A stretch of DNA of 7,266 nt, taken from the NCBI GenBank assembly GCA_029288095.1, contig JARFPW010000005.1, forward strand, positions 1 through 7,266, written 5' to 3'. A program made the translations under genes and the position numbers. The notes below the pieces were generated by a model, which was not told where the DNA came from, searched no databases, and saw only the letters and a list, made by a program, of their open reading frames with translations. The DNA is from Gemmatimonadota bacterium (GTDB lineage: Bacteria > Gemmatimonadota > Gemmatimonadetes > Palauibacterales > Palauibacteraceae). Shown here piece after piece: positions 5,570-7,266 of this stretch. How positions within the stretch are numbered: the first letter of the stretch is position 1; every line of letters begins with the position of its first letter.

Positions 5570-6049
5570 TTGCGACGCATCACAGGAATTCTGGTTGGTC
5601 TGCTGCTGAGTACCGGCGCGCCGTCGTACGGGCAGAGTGGAGAAGTGGGACGTCTGCATCGCATGATCAACCAGCATCGTGAGCGGATCGGGTGCAAGGC
5701 TTTCGAGTGGCATGCGGAAGCCTCGGTCATCGCGCGGAGCCGATCCGCCGACATGTATCGGCGGAACTACTTCGACCATGAGACACCTGACGGCCGGACG
5801 TTCATTCACGAGCTGGAAGACGCGGGCATCGAGGCGTGGGGAAGCGTGGCGGAGAACATCGCGTTGACGCAGGCCGGACCGGCATCGGTGCTGGAATTGT
5901 GGCTGGACAGCCGGCCGCACCGTCGCAATCTCGAGAGCTGTACGTACACCCACCAGGCTCTCGGTGAAACCGCCGGCTACTGGACTCAGATCCTCATCGC
6001 GCAGCCGAAGAGGGCGCGCCGGGTCCCCGAACCAGACGTAGGCTCCTAG
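5570..6049 (+). CDS. Exported CAP/SCP-domain (YkwD-like) protein
   Basis: This encodes 159 residues, starting at TTG. Residues 1-21 form a signal peptide (MRRITGILVGLLLSTGAPSYG). The rest is one CAP domain: an N-terminal helix HRMINQHRERIGCKAFEW (30-47), ASVIARSRSADMYRRNYFDHETPDGRT (51-77), VAENIAL (93-99, matching the family GENIA motif) and VLELWLDSRPHRRNLESCTYTHQALG (107-132). In the usual CAP cavity of two His and two Glu, His117 and Glu95 are present. The first His (normally in HSxDM) appears replaced by Arg58 (RSADM). Cys42 and Cys124 may form a disulfide. Bacterial CAP proteins are extracytoplasmic with mostly unknown roles. The gene is divergent from the selenoperoxiredoxin gene and ends tail-to-tail with tenA through a shared CTAG. 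Confidence 0.92.
   Translation: MRRITGILVGLLLSTGAPSYGQSGEVGRLHRMINQHRERIGCKAFEWHAEASVIARSRSADMYRRNYFDHETPDGRTFIHELEDAGIEAWGSVAENIALTQAGPASVLELWLDSRPHRRNLESCTYTHQALGETAGYWTQILIAQPKRARRVPEPDVGS
6046..6049. other. Second shared CTAG: overlapping stop codons of convergent genes
   Basis: The CAP-domain gene stops with TAG at 6047-6049 and the opposing TenA-like gene stops with TAG read from 6048 to 6046, giving a 4-bp palindromic overlap. This is the same arrangement as at 569-572. Confidence 0.9.
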
Positions 6050-6723
6050 CCGGTACCGGATTCCCGCGCGCTCGGCCACTCCTCTCCCGACAGTGCCGCC
6101 TCGAAGAACGCAATTTCGTATCTGATGACCCGCTCGAACGTGGCTGCCATTCCGCTGAGCGTGTCGGGCGCCGCCTCGCTTGCCAGTCGCTCGAGCTCGC
6201 GTCCGAGATATCCGAGGTAGAAACCGAATTCACGCCCCGCCCAGTTCTTCACGAACGGCTTGACCGGTGAATCCGGCGACAGGCCGGACTTCACGAACTT
6301 GAACGATTCGTGCGTCGCCCGGTGCGCCGCGTACAAGCCGGCGTAGGCCTCTTCGTACGAGGATTGCTGTGCCGTCTCAAGCAGGAACTGGTTGAAGGCG
6401 TGGACCGTGCGCGAGGGCTTCGAGTCCCTCAACTCGATCCCGAGATCCCGGGCCTGGTCCTCGAACAGCCGCACTTCCCTCTCGAGCGCCCCGATCGCTC
6501 GCGCGAGTGGTTGCCAGTGGCTGGCTGGACCTCGTGGAATCAACGAAGCGAGAAACGGAATCGCCGATTGGACGAACAGGTAGTCCTGCCGCATCCAGCG
6601 CACGAAGGTCTCGTCGTCGATCGTCCCGTCCCGCATCTGCTGCAGCAACCCGTGGCCCAGCATCTCGTCCCACAGGTCCTGATTCTGCGCGACATGGCGG
6701 TCGCCGAAATCGCGAAGCTTCAG
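6046..6723 (-). CDS. TenA/THI-4-fold protein lacking the thiaminase Cys
   Basis: This encodes 225 residues if started at CTG 6723-6721, an all-helical TENA/THI-4 domain of standard length. Seen are LWDEMLGHGLLQQMRDGTIDDETFVRWMRQDYLF (17-50), matching the TenA 'W...HPFVQ...DGTL...F...QDYxY' block with Asp47, then YEEAYAGLYAAHRATHESF (123-141) and the C-terminal FERVIRYEIAFFEAAL (196-211), with Glu203 at the conserved YE position. The PCYW-type catalytic Cys region of TenA is replaced, and the protein has no Cys. It may be a TenA_E-like aminohydrolase of thiamine salvage or have another role. No ATG/GTG/TTG starts the first helix. CTG overlaps the sdhB stop (CTGA) and has GGTGGGA 8 nt upstream; ATG at 6663-6661 would remove about 20 residues. 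Confidence 0.82.
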   Translation of the reverse strand: MKLRDFGDRHVAQNQDLWDEMLGHGLLQQMRDGTIDDETFVRWMRQDYLFVQSAIPFLASLIPRGPASHWQPLARAIGALEREVRLFEDQARDLGIELRDSKPSRTVHAFNQFLLETAQQSSYEEAYAGLYAAHRATHESFKFVKSGLSPDSPVKPFVKNWAGREFGFYLGYLGRELERLASEAAPDTLSGMAATFERVIRYEIAFFEAALSGEEWPSARESGTG

Positions 6724-7266
6724 CCGGACCGTCCCACCGCGGCAGCCAGGTAGTCGCGATTCAGGAGCGCGATGAAGTCCACGCTGATTTCCTTCGGACA
6801 AGCGGTCTCGCACGCGCCATGGTTCGTGCAGGAGCCGAAGTTCTCCGCCTCCATCTGCAGGACCATGTCGAGAACACGTTTCGTCTTCTCCGGCCGTCCC
6901 TGCGGGAGCAGGTTCAAATGCGCGACCTTCGCGGAGGTAAACAGCATCGCCGAGGCGTTGGGGCAGGCGGCCACGCAGGCGCCGCAACCGATGCAGGTGG
7001 CGGCATCCATGGCGCGGTCCGCGTTCACTTTCGGAACGGGAATCGCGTTCGCATCCGGAGCGCTCCCGGTGCGTGCCGAGATGAAACCGCCGGCCGCCAC
7101 GATGCGATCCATCGACGTCCGGTCCACCACGAGATCCCGAATGACGGGGAACCCGCTGGCCCGCCAGGGCTCGATCCAGATATCGTCACCGTCCCGGTAC
7201 TCCCGCATGTGAAGCTGGCACACCGTGGTGCGTTTCCACGGTCCGTGAGGGCGACCGTTGACGACC
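6720..7266 (-). CDS. sdhB: Succinate dehydrogenase/fumarate reductase iron-sulfur subunit, C-terminal 181 residues (5' end outside window)
   Basis: The frame is open from the window edge (VVNGRPHGPWKRTTVCQLHMRE...) to TGA at 6722-6720. Cys16 of the fragment (TTVCQLH) matches the last ligand of the N-terminal [2Fe-2S] domain. The C-terminal domain has CIGCGACVAACP (Cys91, 94, 97, 101) and CTNHGACETACP (Cys146, 152, 156), the ligand sets of the [4Fe-4S] and [3Fe-4S] clusters. The sequence, including TGSAPDANAIPVPK and ATCIGCGACVAAC.NASAMLF, resembles the SdhB of diheme type-B-like complexes found in Bacteroidota and related phyla. It passes electrons from the flavoprotein SdhA to the membrane anchor and quinone; sdhA and sdhC would be expected upstream, off the right edge. 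GTG at 7223 is internal and not the start. The TenA-like gene follows with a 2-base overlap. Confidence 0.93.
   Translation of the reverse strand, partial: VVNGRPHGPWKRTTVCQLHMREYRDGDDIWIEPWRASGFPVIRDLVVDRTSMDRIVAAGGFISARTGSAPDANAIPVPKVNADRAMDAATCIGCGACVAACPNASAMLFTSAKVAHLNLLPQGRPEKTKRVLDMVLQMEAENFGSCTNHGACETACPKEISVDFIALLNRDYLAAAVGRSG
6732..6738 (-). promoter_or_regulatory. Possible ribosome binding site for a CTG start of tenA-like gene
   Basis: GGTGGGA on the minus strand (6738-6732), inside the last codons of sdhB, ends 8 nt before CTG at 6723-6721. It is only a partial Shine-Dalgarno match, but the spacing is right and no standard start codon lies nearby in frame. Confidence 0.35.

Noticed and set aside
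6724..6987. Extension of the TenA-like frame back to ATG 6987
   Set aside because: These codons lie wholly within the conserved Fe-S cluster region of sdhB, and their translation shows no TenA character.

Overview
This is a GC-rich (roughly 60-65 % by eye), densely packed bacterial chromosomal segment with no mobile elements. The C-terminal part of a type-B-like succinate dehydrogenase/fumarate reductase iron-sulfur subunit, a selenocysteine peroxiredoxin and a pool of ordinary soluble and envelope genes fit a free-living Gram-negative-type bacterium, possibly Gemmatimonadota or a related phylum. That placement is an inference from family resemblance and has not been tested. TGA ends several genes here (winged-helix regulator, MATE, thioredoxin, SdhB), so the standard code applies and UGA is not generally reassigned.

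Layout: (1) 1-572, plus strand: the tail of a winged-helix regulator, coupled through ATGA to a small putative lipoprotein. (2) 569-1872, minus strand: a two-gene operon of a DUF2461 protein followed by a flavin reductase-like protein, joined by TAGTG. (3) 1873-2363: a divergent intergenic region of about 490 bp with an AT-rich dyad element and several small hairpins. (4) 2364-4920, plus strand: a MATE/DinF-type efflux protein, a CcdA/DsbD-type membrane electron carrier (joined by TGATG) and an exported thioredoxin-like protein with a WCAKC site. (5) 4899-5486, minus strand: an exported AhpC/TSA peroxiredoxin whose peroxidatic residue is encoded by an in-frame TGA, with a bacterial SECIS-like hairpin directly downstream. 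(6) 5570-6049, plus strand: an exported CAP/SCP-domain protein starting at TTG. (7) 6046-7266, minus strand: the C-terminal part of SdhB followed by a TenA-like protein that lacks the catalytic Cys.

The main result is the selenoprotein. Without reading UGA as Sec it looks like two short ORFs or a broken gene; with Sec it is an intact 195-residue periplasmic-type peroxiredoxin with no Cys at all. It lies tail-to-tail with CcdA and the exported thioredoxin, which together would form a plausible route for electrons from cytoplasmic thioredoxin across the membrane to the oxidised Sec. All three convergent gene pairs overlap at their 3' ends. Two of them do so through the identical four-base palindrome CTAG, which supplies the TAG stop of both genes.
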